A DNA stretch of 46,750 nt, taken from Monoraphidium neglectum (taxonomy: Eukaryota > Chlorophyta > Chlorophyceae > Sphaeropleales > Selenastraceae). Below are positions 1 through 13,200 of the stretch, piece by piece. The position numbers and the translations under genes were made by a program. The DNA lies in NCBI RefSeq assembly GCF_000611645.1, contig NW_014013585.1:7191-53940 (forward strand), given 5' to 3'. Each line of letters opens with the position of its first letter. The stretch's first letter is position 1. The notes beneath the pieces are model-generated. The model was not told the origin of the DNA, searched no databases, and worked only from the letters and a program-made list of their open reading frames with translations.

Positions 1-15
1 GGGGGGGGGGGGGGG
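1..15. repeat. Poly-G run at the window edge
   Basis: Fifteen consecutive G bases open the window. This could be a real homopolymer or low-quality sequence next to an assembly join; the sequence alone cannot tell which. Confidence 0.8.
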
Positions 16-1130
16 AGGGCTTCGTAAGGGACCGGCATCACAGTGTCATTCACAAACGAGCAGACTCCAGCGTGCCAAAATGAACTCCTGAGGCGCTGTT
101 TGACGCTGCACCTGGCCAAAACGACCCCCCCCCCTTCATACGCACGCTGGCTTGGTGGCGTTCTGCTCAGCGCACAGGCGCCATCTGGGTGGCCCTGGAT
201 GAACCAGCCCCCAGCCGGCGGCATCGCCCGCACACGCGGTGCTCACCTGCATCGAGGCAGGATGTCTGACAGCATCCGCCCCATGACGCCGTCGCTCAGC
301 AGGCCAGACTGCACAACCGCCACACGGGCCAAGGGCCTCTGAGACGCCTGGGTACGGGGACAAACGGTGACGCCAGAATGCAGGCGTGGGGGGCCGACGG
401 GGAGGGGCTAGACAAGCCCCTTGGCGGGCCGTGGCGGTGAAATCAAGAGGGGAGTGGGTTCGCCCAGGCCGGCCCAATGCGCTCCATTTGCACGGCCGGC
501 GGGCCCCGTTGCCCGCCCGCTTGCAGCGTGCATGACCCCATTCGACCCCCACGAGCAGCCGCCGCGCCGCCCCGCCGCCTGGCCCGCCGCTCACGGCAGA
601 GATTGCCTCCGCGGCGCAGCGCCTCAGGCTGTACCAGCGGCTGAAGGGGCCGCCGCCGCCGCTGCGGCCGCCGCCGCCCCCGCTTGCGCTGGCGGCGGCA
701 CGCCAGGGCAGCGCTACTGGTATGTCCAGGGGACTGCTGCTTGCCGCCAGGTCGCCCCCCCGCGGCCAGTCGGACGTCATAAGTCGCACGAGGGTGTGCA
801 TCACCTGCGGCATGCACGCATCTTCTGGGCGGTGCGGACGACTGCCGCGATCCGCCACACTCCCCGGCGCTGGTTGGTTTGCAGCTGCTGGCCCAGGCGA
901 GCACCCTACCCAGGAAAGGAATGGCCATGCCCATGACTCACATGCGCCGCTTTGAGCTCGGGGTCATTCGCCGCTACTCGGGCGGCATGCAGCAGGTGCC
1001 GCGCTGCGGCGACGCGCTCCAGCACGGGAGAGGATTCATTCTCTGCTGCAGCAGCAGTGCTGCTCAGGCGTTCCACCTCTGCCTGATCCACCTGGCGCAT
1101 TAGCGCTGAAAGCATGTCATCTATGGACAT
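1..1130 (-). CDS. Unidentified protein, 3' end beyond the left edge (partial)
   Basis: I do not recognise this protein. A phase-consistent model has exons 942-1130 (ATG at 1128-1130), 805-869, 595-733, 247-338 and about 1-111. All introns are GT-AG, with donors of the GTGAGT/GTGAGC/GTGATG type. The first 63 residues are charged and Ala/Leu-rich and look helical (start MSIDDMLSALMRQVDQ). A Gly-rich linker follows in exon 3. Exon 4 encodes a well-formed stretch (RVAVVQSGLLSDGVMGRM). The frame is still open at the window edge, where the DNA becomes a run of G, so the C-terminus is missing or the edge is poor sequence. An alternative acceptor frame for the last exon reaches a stop at 46-48, but its phase does not fit the exon before it. 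Exons 1 and 4 are the most credible; the order and direction rest on phase alone. Confidence 0.5.
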
Positions 1131-2824
1131 GTTGGTATCAAATGTCGTGCATGTGCACGTTTTCGCGGGATGTAGATCAACAGTTGTGGTGTTGTAGCGC
1201 GAGGCTTGCCCGCTGTTAAAGGGTGCTTCTCACAAGGATAATTTGTCAAACAAAGGATCATTTGCTGGCTCGTTCTCGGTTGTTCAATGTGTAACCTGGT
1301 ACCAACACTAGTGACAGTGTCGTGCAGTGAGGCAGCCATGCCCTTGGTGCCTGCGGCTGCCGCTATGACCCTGCGTGCTGATCAACAAGGACATGCCGCA
1401 CTGTACGCCTCTGACTCATTGCAGTGGCATATGGTCGGATTCGGACACGTCAAGGCCTTGCTGTCCGCCAGGGGGCTGGCATGAGTGAACCCCTCCTGTA
1501 TCGGGCAGACATGAGCATTGGAGTTTCAGGATTTTGCACTTGAACACCATCGCAAGTTTTGTCGACACTCAACAAGCTGTAAAATTATTGGCACGGCCAT
1601 GCACTTGAGGTGTGAAAAGCGCGTCTCACCTGATCAGAAGATGTTGAAGGCAAATGCTCGTTGGGCGGGCGGGATGACAATGGATGCGCGCCAATATCCA
1701 CACAACCTCAATGCTCTGCAAATTTCTTATGAATAATACGTACCCAAGGTGCGTCGTAGGACCCCCTCAAAAGTGGGGTACCTCCGCCCCCCAACGCTTG
1801 CAGGTGAGTTGTGGAGTGGGAACGCCAACAGCGAAGACTGCACGCCGCCAGGTGCTTGAGCAGCCAGGTGGCATGGAGGCCTGCACGTCCGACGCATGTA
1901 CAGTGTGTTGTGGCACAGCGCGAGTGCCCTGCAGTTTTTTGACCAAGCGTAGTAGAACTACATTGCAAACCGGCTTGCAGCGATCGGCGCCGCTGCGCGG
2001 GCCTGCTCACTCAGGAAGCCACGGGGCGAGCACTGCCCTGAGATGTGGGTCTCGGCGGCAGTTGTATTGCAACGGACAGTCGGGCTAATCAAAGGGTGCT
2101 TTTGCAGGATTGTCACAATGTGGGGTCCTCAAGTTGAAGCGAGCAGACACTGAATTTTGGATGGACGGTTATGTGGATATATCCACTTGCAGTTCTGGGT
2201 TGATGGCGCATCTTGCTCGGCTGCTGGCGAGGCGACGAGAGCGCCAGCAGCTCGTGCGTGCAGCCAAAGGTGAGCAAGTGTGCGTGCGCCCAGCTGCTGC
2301 AGCAGTGATTCTTGTAAAGCTAGACGCCGCTTGCAGGCTGGTGCAATACACACAGCAGGACCACCCAGGCGACACCATTGACTCATTTGGTGCTTCCGAA
2401 GCGGTGTGAGTACACCCAGCCTCTCAGGCGTGGGTTGGAGTTTTTTGTCACCGGCGGTATGCGTCAGTGGACACAGGTGCACAAACATGCAGGATATTGA
2501 CAACATGGCACAGATCATGCGTGTAAGGGCATTGTCGACTGGCACTTTGATGGCACCCTGTGAGATCCACAAATCATTGACCAGAAGCACAAGCCAACCA
2601 CACCAGCAGCCGTCAAGCCCAGCAAAATCCGACACATGAATTGTCACATGGTTGAACCGTAATTGGAGGCATGAACAAAACTCTGATCATGCCTTGAAGC
2701 ACAGCGTCATGTCCCCCTGGCGATGCCTGGTCTTCCCGGCTGCCACAACCCTGTCCATTGCTACCTGACACCTCCTTTCCAGCATACTCGTTCTCTCGGC
2801 TGGCGCGCATGTATCCTGCCGCCG
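1131..2824. other. Intergenic region, no supported gene
   Basis: This stretch lies upstream of the first minus-strand gene and downstream of the CBP60-like gene stop. It is less GC-rich than the exons. The open frames here (the longest is about 170 codons on the minus strand at 2129-2647) show no family resemblance and no matching splice partners. It probably holds a long 3' UTR and the promoter of the left gene. Confidence 0.5.
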
Positions 2825-5800
2825 TCAGAGCCCAGATTGCCGCAGGAAAGCATCCAAATCGTCGTCTGCAGCCCAGTCTGGGAAGGGGGCTCCGATGCCC
2901 TGTCTGTGGACCGTAGCCAGCTGTGCTGGTGTGGCCTGGGAGACAGTCAACATTGATGGCATGAGCCCAGTCGCCCCCGGCACAAATGGCGCTGCGCCCG
3001 TTGGGGAGATGTCCAAGCTTGGAAATGACTGCTGAGAGCCGCGCATGGAGCTAGCCATTGCTGCTGTGAGCGCCGAAAAGTGGGGCTGGGGCGGCGCCAG
3101 TGACCATGCTTGCATGGGGAAGGCACCGTGAGGGAGCCGCTGATGCTGCTGCATTGCTGGGGAGTAAGACGCTGGCAGGCACGACGACAGCATCTGCGGT
3201 GCTGCCAGTCCGTCCCAAGGCGACAGCTGCGAGACCGCTGACGACTCCGGCTGCTGTGCCTGCTGCAGCGCGTGCACTGGCTGACGCCAGTTGTGCGAGG
3301 CGTCAAGGGGCTGCTGCATGCCCAGCTCCCAGATCTGCTTGTCAAGCATCAAGGTCTCTGCTTCTTCAAACGACAACTGCCGCTGCGGCGGCTGCGACTG
3401 CAGCTGCATTTGCTGCTCTTGCTCCTGCTGCCACATCAAACGTTGCTGCTGCTCCTGGGGCGATGGCAGCAGTGGCAGGCACTGCTGCTGCTGCTGCTGC
3501 TGCTGCTGGCGGTGGTGGTGCTGCTGCTGCTGCCGATGGTAGTGGTGATCATGCTGCTGCTGCTGCTGTTGTCGCTGCTGCGGTGGCGACTGCGACCTTG
3601 GGATCAGCAGTGGCGGCGGTTGGTGGCCGCGGTAGTGCCGGGGCGACTGTGACTCAGATTGCAGCGGCGGCGACGACGAAGAGGAAGGCAGCCGTACCAG
3701 TTGCGGCTGTGCCATGCCCTGCGTGGCGTGGCTTTGAGGCTGCTGCGCCTTTGATTGTACAATCTGCAGCAACACCTGCTTCACGTCTGGGGGGCAGGTG
3801 TTGGCCTGCACAGCTGCATCCAGGCGGTGGAGGAGCCCGGGCGAGATGGCGCCGGCTGTATAGACCGAGAAAATGGCGATTGAGACGGGGTTTGTGAGAT
3901 TCGGAAGTTCGCGATTGTGGAACAACGCCTGCGTGCCACCGATGATCAAATCCTCCCTTTGAAGGCATGCATGCCCAAAACATCTTTATGCTGAAAGCGT
4001 CAAGCCCAACCTCTTCACAGTATCTCTGCTCCATCCGTGATAAGAGGCATGTGCGCCATGACTAGGTATGCAACGAGGTCCTGTTGCAAGTCCCTACGGC
4101 CACGTGGCACGGTGGCACGCAAGTAACCATACTCACCCCTCACGATCTCCAGCAATTGCGGCACGTTGGGCAGGGTCCCGCCCAGTTCTGCCAACGATAT
4201 GGGACGCGACAGCCTCCCCTCCTGCACAATTGCAATGGTAGCGGGGGCAGGCTGTCAAGTCAAAAGCGAGGCAGGCTGTTGAGTAAGAAGCAAGGGAAGG
4301 TTCTGCGAACCAATTCAAGCGGGAGCCGGAAAGTTTGGTCAAAGGGCGGGTCACCCGGGGCTGGCTGCATGCGGGATCTCGCTGCATATGACAGCCTTGC
4401 AACAAGGGCGCCCTGTGAAGCCCTCCACACACCTTGCAAAACTCCTCCGAGTCGACGTGCGACAAAAACCATCCAGTGTGCGCCGGCGCCCGCCAGCCGT
4501 CGCGCGCGGCCGCGCGCAGGCGCTGCTCCTCCTGGCGCTGGTCTGGTGTCTGCTGCTGCGCCGGGATGACGTCCACCAGCGCGCCGCGCCGCAGGAGAAG
4601 GCCTGCGTTGAGCGCGTGGGAGAGCGCTGGTTGAGCAGAGGTGCGTGCACGATTGCGCTGAAACTCATTGCCAAACCTTGGATGCCAGCATTGGGGCGAC
4701 CCACCGAAATGGGGGGCGAAACGTCAAACATGGTGCCTTTTTATCTGTAAGCCCAAAAAAAGATGGCAGCCACGCGGGGCGGCCGGATGTCACGGGTGCC
4801 GAGCCACACCAAATCGTGATCCTTCCAAGAAATGAACACCATCCCGCTCGCCTGCCGGGCGGTCCAGGTCGACCTTGGCCTGGGCGCAGAGGAACAGCAG
4901 CCCGCGCTCCATTGACCTGCGAAAGAGAAGATAACGCCGGCGAAAGGACACAGGGAGCACTTGAGAAATTTGCACTGGAGGATGCTCGCGGGACTGGTTG
5001 AGGATCTCAAGCGTGTGCCGTGTTGCGCAGCGACAGGCCAGCGCACGCGTCTGTGTGCTAGAGCGCCGTGATCCTCACCCTGCATCCTCAAACCAGGCCC
5101 TCATGCGGCTGTCCGGCTCCACGGCTTGGCCCACATGCTCCACCACCTCCTCCCAGGCGTCCTCGCCCAGAACCAACAGCTTCTGAAGCTGCGGTTTTGT
5201 GGGAGGCATGACATGTTTTGCAGGGAGCGTGTGGAGGTCGAGTGCTTTGGTTCAGACGCCAGAATCCTTGCTGTTGCATAGGTCATACACGCGTGCGTGG
5301 TTTGCCATTGGGCGAGGCGTAGGCCTTGGCTTGGGTTGGTTGACGAGCCTGTTGCGCCTGATGGCGCCCCGGAGACATGTGCCACTCCCACTCAAGACGG
5401 GCCTGCTCACCTGGGCTCTCAGGGCGCTGTTGGCAGACGCGAGTGCAAGCAAGCTCTTCAGCTGCCCCACGTGCGTGATCGCAGTCGCGAAGCCGGCAGG
5501 AAGTTGCAGCTCCATGCGTTTCTGTGAACCAGGCGGGTAGCGCGGGCAAACGCAAGGGCGCTCAACCATTGAAGCATTGCATCGAGGCACATATGTGAAG
5601 CTCGGGGTGCTGCGCAGATCAAATATGCAATGCAGTGAGATCCCCTGCCACCACTAGTTTGTAGCTGCTACAAAACATCAGCTTTTCAAGTGTATAAGGG
5701 CAGGTGCAAACAAAGCCGGGAGTGAAGAATACGAGGTAGGCAGGTAGGAGGGGGAGGCAGGACGAACGGCCAAGGGACAAGGCAGAAACGTGATGACGAG

Positions 5801-8408
5801 CGCTAGGGGGACCTTTCCAGGCCTGAACCCTCCCCATCCCTTGGTCCCGCACCTCTGCTGCCGCGGCCCGCAGGTCCTTGAGCTTGGCGCACGCGGCCTT
5901 GCCGAGGTTGACAATCCCCCTGGCCTCGTCAGTCGTCAGCGGCAGCTCCACCTTCACATCGCCCTTCATGCGCGCCGTGGCCACGGCGAAGCCCTCGCTG
6001 ATCGCCGGCCGCAGGTTGATCAGGGACGCACTGGCGGCAGCTGACACATCGGCGGCGGTGCCGGAGGCGTCGGCGGCGCCGCGAAGGCGGGCGCGGACGA
6101 GGATCCTGAACTGAGGCTTCTTGCCCTTTCCCTTCAGAAGCTGCTCGCCACTGGCGTTGATCTTGGGGGCGGAGGGCAGCGGTCACAGTAGGGTGGGGGT
6201 GGGTTTGGTGACAGCTTTGAGCGGGCAGGGGCCAACGGGTCGCCACAACCCACAGTGGTGTGAGGATAAGGCCGTTGGCAAGTGTACCTGGCTCTGGCTG
6301 GTGGACAGGTAGGTGCGGTGCTGCCGCAGAGCTTGTGTTTGACGGCGGCACCGAGCATGCAGGCGCTTGCCATGACACGTGGACACGCGGGCCAGCACGC
6401 ACCCGGAGCTCTGGCAGCGTTGCGCAGCCGTCCAGGATCTGCATGTCCAGCGTCGTCACGCCGCCCCAGCCGCTGCGACCCCCGCAGCTCAAGTCGGCCG
6501 GCTGCCGGCCGCCCATGAGGGCGAGCAGGGCGCCTCCGTTCGCTGTCGCTGGGGGGAGGCTGATGGCTTCTATGTCCGCCTCGCTGGCGCGCGCGAGCCT
6601 GAGGGGGTGTGCAGTCAAGGGCGGAGTGATGGGATGTGATCACAGGTCATCAGCTGAGCCATTTCCGATGGAACGGCAGGGGCAAGAACGAATGAGGGGC
6701 CTGGAAGGCAACGAGACAGCACAACACCGCCCATGTCTAACACAGTGATGCCTCCACGCAGCAAGGCGCTGGGGACGGCTGCCCCTGTTGATGCCGCGAA
6801 AAGACTGCTCTTGGTTATAAAAGCAAGCAGACCACCACAGGGGTGTTAGGGCTGAGCGGCTCTTCGACGCTGCCGTGTGAACCAGCACGCATCTGGCCCT
6901 TGGGCAGCACGCCCGCATCAGAACGCAGGAGGCCTTCCTGGCTCTCACCCGGCGGCCTGGTCAGCGAAGCGCGCCTCGTACAGCGCTCCCTCCACCACCC
7001 TGAGCTCGAGGTACAGCCCGTCGGGCAGCACACCGGTGTACAGCTCGCCGGTGCGGCGGCGCACCAGCTCCAACCGAAGCGAGCCGCCACAGCGCGCGGC
7101 CAGGCGGTCGCCGACCAGATAACTGCGGCCCAGCTGCCGGCCGCACGGGCGGTCGGGGCTGCGCTCGCACAGCGGGCAGGCGGCGTCGGCACAGCCCTTG
7201 GCCCTGCGCAGGCGCGGTGGGGGACAAAGGCGGAGCAGCGCTTCGAGGCAGCGAGCTGCGGGCGGAATTGGCAGCAAGGTAAGACGCCCCGCCTAGCAAT
7301 TCGGCGGGGCGCTGGCGGCTGCACTTGGTAATGCGCCGGCCAGGGGCAGGGGCAGGGTGGCGGTGCAGTCCGCCGACCAGTCGCGCTCCCCGCCGATGCC
7401 TCCTAACAGCCAGCCCCGCTCACTGGCAGTCGTGCGCGAAGAGCAGCTGCAGGTCAAGCGCCTCAAAGGTTTGAGCGCCTGCCGCTGTCTGCCCGGCCGC
7501 CGTCTGCGAGCCGCCAGCGGCGCCGCTGTTGGTGCCGCTGCCGCCGCCGCTGTCGCTGGTCGTGTCGTCGGGCGGGGGCAGGTCCTGGAGGGCAGAGCCA
7601 GCGGCGCGCTTGATGGTGTTGAGAAGCCCGGGGGAGAGCTCCTCAGACTCCAGGACGGCCTCGAGCTTCGCCAGAAATCGCTGCACGCGGCCCTCGTCGC
7701 AGCTCTGACGCTGCAAGGTGGGATTGGGGGGAAAAGAGCGGGGCCGTGCGGCGGAGGCCAGGCCGCGTGTTGCGCGGTGCGCGGGGCACGCGGGCGCGGC
7801 GGGCATCAGGCGGGTCACGGGGCGCGCAAGGTTACCCCCTCCAACCATTACGCCCGGTTTAACGTCAGCAGCCGCAACTGTGGGCAGTGCGGTCGTGCTA
7901 AGATGCACGTGAGTGTCCAATGAAACTAAGCACGTTGCCACCTGGCTGGAGTGCGTGCACGTGGGCTCCTGCGTCAGTACTCTCGCAGATTGTGTGCTTG
8001 CGCTGCGCTTCGCCCCAGAGCGCGCACCTTGGTGTCCCCGGGCCGCAATGCCAGTCCGTCTACGCATCGCTTAGTTCCTGTGACGACCTGCCGTGACGGC
8101 TGGCTGCTCGTGGACGATGGGTCGGACGAGTGCCCTGAGGATGCCATACCTACCGCGCCTGAGGTGGCTGCAGCCTGCAAATATGACCAGTGTAAGGCCT
8201 ATGAATCGAAAAACTACTTGAATATGATTAGCTGCTCGCAGCAGGTGAAGCGCCTTCCGTGCGTGCACGTTATTCCATGGCCATCGGGCTTCACTCCTTC
8301 ACGCCCCAGTGCCCAGAGCCGAGCCTCGCGAGGGGGTCTCCACGGCACACGGATGTGCGACCATGTAACTAGAGCGCATTTCTGACCTACCTTTCCGTCA
8401 CACTCCAT
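2825..8408 (-). CDS. CBP60-like protein with a Gln/His-rich C-terminal tail
   Basis: Twelve phase-matched exons (8391-8408, 8088-8174, 7424-7710, 6949-7203, 6403-6598, 5853-6161, 5411-5521, 5079-5188, about 4810-4916, 4433-4626, 4019-4221, 2825-3956) give 1,002 residues. Residues about 45-460 follow the order of the plant CBP60 fold: an N-terminal helix (RFLAKLEAVLESEEL), the strand DLQLLF, a RTGELYTG...LELRVVEG segment, a FRILVRARL strand, an ISEGFAV stretch, LGKAACAKLKD, and finally LQKLLVLGEDAWEEVVEHV, which matches the CBP60 pattern before its C-terminal region. CBP60 proteins of land plants bind calmodulin and/or DNA in immunity signalling; whether this one does is unknown. Residues 135-151 carry four Cys. 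The last 300 residues are rich in Gln and His. The 18-base first coding exon is the weakest part; Met16 in exon 2 is an alternative start. The exon 9 donor could also lie after 4840. Confidence 0.7.
3470..3600 (-). repeat. CAG/CAC trinucleotide tracts coding Gln/His
   Basis: On the minus strand, runs of CAG with interspersed CAC/CAT encode mixed Gln and His blocks in the last exon of the CBP60-like gene. The reading frame stays open through the tract, so it is translated if the model is right. Confidence 0.85.
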
Positions 8409-10273
8409 CCGTGCTGTGCATGAGGTTGTAAAGGCACACAGCAGGGGCACTGGCTGCGCTTTGCAGCTATGTGTGGTGCTACAAGTGCCTAGGGCGCGAT
8501 CTTTGCGCCATTATGCTGAAAATCTCACTTCGCTGCATCAGTAGAGCGGGTGGCATCCATGGCAGCAGCATCGCCCCATGGGCACTGCGCCCCCCGAGCG
8601 GCCTGCGTTGTGGCTGGTGGTGCTGCGCGGCTGACTCATGATCCCTGACACAGCCTAATTGCTCGCCAACGCATCAAAAGAACAAACAGAAATTAATAAG
8701 TGCTCATTGATGCATGCCGCACGCACATGCACTCTTGTCTCAGGTGGGCTGCCAGGCCGCGGGACACGTGCGGGGAGGGCAGCCTGCCGCCACCCGAGGT
8801 GGCTGCCGGTGGATGGACGCGCTGATGTACCATATGCCAGGTGCGCTTGCAACGGATAGAAAAAGAGACTGCGCAGTCTGCAATGCCCGCATTAATCAAG
8901 GATGAGGGGGCTGGCTTGCGGGGGCGGAGGCCGCCGCGCCGGCCCCCCACCCAAGGTGTTGTGACAGAAGACAATCAAGATGACCTCTGGTTGGTGACTT
9001 TGCATCAGATCCACGCACATACAAAAACTACGCTCTCCTCTGCTATCACGCTATGACGACATGCAGCTTGCCATGTATGGGGCTTTAACATCGCACAACT
9101 ATGCCACCATATACATGCATCAAACACGCGGTGGTTTTTGATCAGCAGCAACAAACAGGCATTCCAGGGATGGCATCGATCGCCCTCACATACCCCGTTG
9201 ATGCCACTTGCTTACTATGGCGCCGAACAGTAGTGCTAACTTCCCAGGTACGTACAGCGGATTCAAAGCCAAGGAAAAGTGCAAGGCAAGAGAGCCAAGT
9301 GGGTCTGCATTCACACACATCCCACCTATATGCACAAACCCCCTCACATTAGTGCACCAGTGATATCGTATCACTGGTTCCTGTGACAGGAGCAGGCACA
9401 GTAACGCAGGAATCAATGTCCTTGTTCACGCAGCCACCACCGCTCTATAGGGGGAGGCTTGCTTTGCAGCCCTGCCACAGTGGTGAGCGGCCTCTGATTA
9501 ATTCCCACTAGGCCGCACCCGCTTGCTGCTCTGGCCTTCCAGGTTGGGGCGAAATCCCTCATGGGGAGCCAGAGATTTCCCTCAGCGTGCGAGGCGTCAG
9601 CGTATGTAGCGCCACGTCACTCATGAGCGGATATAGACAGGGGCATCAGCCTGCCTTGATGGGGGCTGCGCGGAGGTTTCAGCCTATTGCACAGGTGACT
9701 ACATAATATGCACGGCGTGGCTCCTGCTGGTCTCTTGACGGCAAAAAGATGCTAGTGTACGTGCCAGCAATTGCGAGGGTGGAAGGTGTGCCTGATGCGC
9801 ACGGCAGCATGTGAGAGCAGCGGGGAGGACATCATTCTGCTGCGTTGCCTGAACCTGCATTGGAAACTGGCGCAAGTGGCAAGCCATGGGCCAGGCGGTT
9901 GCATGTGCTGCGATGCTGACCTCACGAGTTCAGCTGGGGTACGATATGTGGCTGTGTGCATCCCAACTACTGAGTGATGCTAAATCTGATCAAGGTATGG
10001 ATATGATAAGCGCTGTTGTTGTTTGTATCACAACGTACCGTATCGCACGTCTTCCCTCTTCACAACTGAGAACAAGCGAGCAAGTCCGTCGTCGCGATCA
10101 GGAACGTGATTGTCAATTACACAACGAGCAGCACAGCATACACTAAACATTCAAGCTGTACTTCCACGTTTTATGAGTTGCCCTGTCAGTCTTGCAAACG
10201 ATCAGACTTATACCGTAGGAGGCTCCTCCGCCTTGTGCAGTGCTTTGTAGAGAAATTTTAGTGAACCTGCAGT
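8409..10273. other. Intergenic region between divergent genes, no supported gene
   Basis: This 1.87 kb stretch separates the start of the CBP60-like gene (minus) from the start of the STN8-like kinase (plus). It is less GC-rich than the flanking exons and has only short unrelated frames. I saw no tRNA, tandem repeat or coding exon that joins in phase. It presumably contains both promoters. Confidence 0.5.
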
Positions 10274-13200
10274 ATGAATTCGGCCTTCAGCAGGCGATCG
10301 GCCACGCATCGCATGGCAACGATTGCCACAGTGCCACGCGCGGGGCCTGCACGACGGTCCCGGCTGGCGGTGAGGGCAGCGCTCACGACAGCACCGCCGA
10401 AGCCCCTGCGGAAGCCCAATGGTGTGCGTGCTGGGCGGTCGTATTCGCCTAGGCTGATCACTGTGCAACACGAGATGGGGCAGGGAGCCTACAGCACTGT
10501 TTTCGAGGTGCGGCTGGGATGATATGCCCAGCTGCTTGACAGCACGCTGCGCCACAGCTGACTGTACATTTATGTTGTTGGCATGGGGCAACTTTTTGAC
10601 GGTCACAAAGCTGGGGAGCACTGAGATGGAGTCGAAATGTGAAATGGGGGCCCACGCCCCTGCGCTCAGTGCTGCACTGGGCATGGGCGAGCGCCTTGCA
10701 TCGCGGCTGCCGGCACCCTCACATTTTTGCAACGGCGCCGACGCGTTGTGGCCACGGCGTGTTGCTGATTGCGTTGCTGTAGGGCCTGATGGACCTGGAT
10801 GGAGTGCAGGAGCGGGTGGTGCTCAAGCGCGTCAAGCAGGGGGTAGAGGTGCGCCGTGGCTCTTTGCCTGAAATATTAACTGCGGACAGCAGGCAGCCCG
10901 CACTCTTCGTGCCCAAGCTCAATGGCGCAACAGAAACTGGAAAGGCTTGCTTGGACGAAGCGGTCGCTGATGCGCCCACAATATTTGACACACTTGCTGG
11001 CAGCCCTCCCCTCATATCCTCCCTTGCCTGGCTGTCCACCTGCCTGGCTGCGTCCCTCCCTGCCTGCCTGCCTGCCTTTTTTTGAAACGTAGGGTGCCGA
11101 GGAGATGGTAGAGATGGAGGCCCTCATGAACATCAACGCTTCCAAGGGCACTGCCAGGGGCGCAGTGGCCGCCTTCCTGGGCTACTGCTGGGTGGAGCCC
11201 CGTGATGCCGCCGGAGAGCTCACACCTGGGTTGTGGCTGGTGTGTGACGGGTTGAGGAGAGGGATGTGTGAGTGCTTGCATCATGGGCAGCCCAGCTGGC
11301 GTGCTGATTGGCTAGTTTCCGGGCATGTCGATGGAGCCGTTGGGGACCTGACTCAGTAGAGTCGTCATGCAGCAAGGCACCATTCAAGGGGATGGTGTTG
11401 GCCGTGGCGGTGATGCTAGCTCGATTCTTGTCGCTGTGCCACCCCCTGGTTTGCTTCAGCTTTGGTGTCAGATTTGCCTATCAACCCCGTCTTCCTGCCG
11501 CGCAAACAGGTCTGGCGCTACGAGGGCTCCAACACCCTGGCCTCATACCTCAACCGCCGCGACGGCCTCGACGCGCTTGCGGCAGACCTGGGGGTGGCGC
11601 CGAGCGACGTTATCCAGACAGCTACCGGCCAGATTCTCTCTGCGCTGGCGGAGCTGCACGCAGCCGGCCTGGTGCACCGAGATTTGAAACCCGCAAACAT
11701 TATCCTGGCGGAGGCCGAGCGCCGGCTCAAGCTCATTGACCTTGGCGGCTGTGCAGGTGAGGGCAGCGTAGTGTGCAGGACCGCCAGACAGCAGGCGCCA
11801 ACCGCCCGCAACGGCTGGCAGGTTGTTGCTGGTGCGCTGAGGACAGGTTGCTGTGCTTGATACATCGTGTCGGCGGCAGATCACTGATGGCTGTTGTCGG
11901 TGGCCTTTGCACTTGTGCCTTCAAGCTTGGCCATCCTGCCCGAATCTTGACATTGACTTATTGCCACATCCTTACGCCATTCACCTTCTCAATCCTGCTT
12001 GCAGACCTCCGCAGCGGCACAAACTATGTGCCGGGGGAGTGCATCTACGATCCGCTCTGTGAGATACATGGCTGCTGCTGGTCAATTTGCCTGGAGTGTG
12101 CGTGGGGCAGGGGTTGCATCTAGGGGCAATTGGGGAGGCTGGTATCGCCAGGAATGCACAGACATCGACAACCACTGACTTCTGGTTACTCTTTATCTCC
12201 TGCATGCCTCTTTTTATTGTAGATTGTCCCCCGGAGCTGGTGAGTTGCTGGAGCCAGCAACCGGCGGTCATGCGCTTCGCATGATTATTTGTCTCAGCTC
12301 AGTCTTCTGTTGCACATGCCTTCAACACTGCTCGTGCATGCGCAGGGCTTGTGCAGCCCACGCCTCGGCGCAGCCCGTGCCTTATGCTGCGTTGTGCCCT
12401 CCTGTGAGTTCCCAGCACTCCTCCAGCCACCCATCCAGCTCGCAACTCCAATCCCTGCCAAACACCACTCCTCCCAGTACGTGCTGCCGACTGCCGGCCC
12501 CCACATCGCCAAGTCCCTGCTGGCCCAGGCCACCTCCTCCATGCTGTGGGCGCGCCACAAGCCGGACCGCTACGACTGCTGGTCCGCCGGCATCACGCTG
12601 CTGTGCCTCGCGGTGCCAACGCTCAGGAACGACGCGGCCCTGCTCCGGGTGAGACGATGCAGGCGCTCCGCGTGGGGGATTGCTGCTGTTGCTTGTGGTC
12701 TCACATCAAACAGCTGGGCCCGCGGTTCTCCGGGGCGGCCCACACTCCTGCTGTGTGCATACCTTTTTCAACAACGTACCTTTGTAAATTGTGCCTGCAT
12801 GATCGTTGCGAGCCAAAGCGCGTGCCTCTCCTCTGTGTGTCAACCCTTTTCCTGTCGCTCTGCACTGCCACCCAACTCAAACCAGTTCCAGCAGGAGCTG
12901 GAGGCCGCGGATTACGAGCTGGACGCCTGGCGCGCCTCGTCGCGGTTCGTCAAGCCCACGGACTTTGCCGCCCTGGATGCAGACGGCGGCGCCGGCTGGG
13001 AGCTCGCGCGCGACCTGCTGCGGCCGCGCGACATCGTCGTCGCTGCCGACGGCGCTGTCGACTTTGTGGCGTCTTCAGAGGTCAGGCGCATCTCCGCGGC
13101 TGACGCGCTGAAGCACAGGTGCGGAGGCCGGCGGTTTCGGGGCCGCCGGCCCCACGCTGGTGCTGCCAACGCGTGGCTGCTGTCCTAGTCGCCTGATGTT

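Noticed and set aside
136..858. A 240-codon open frame on the minus strand
   Set aside because: It spans two introns of the phased model for the left gene; parts match exon 3, but the rest is high-GC open sequence without protein character.
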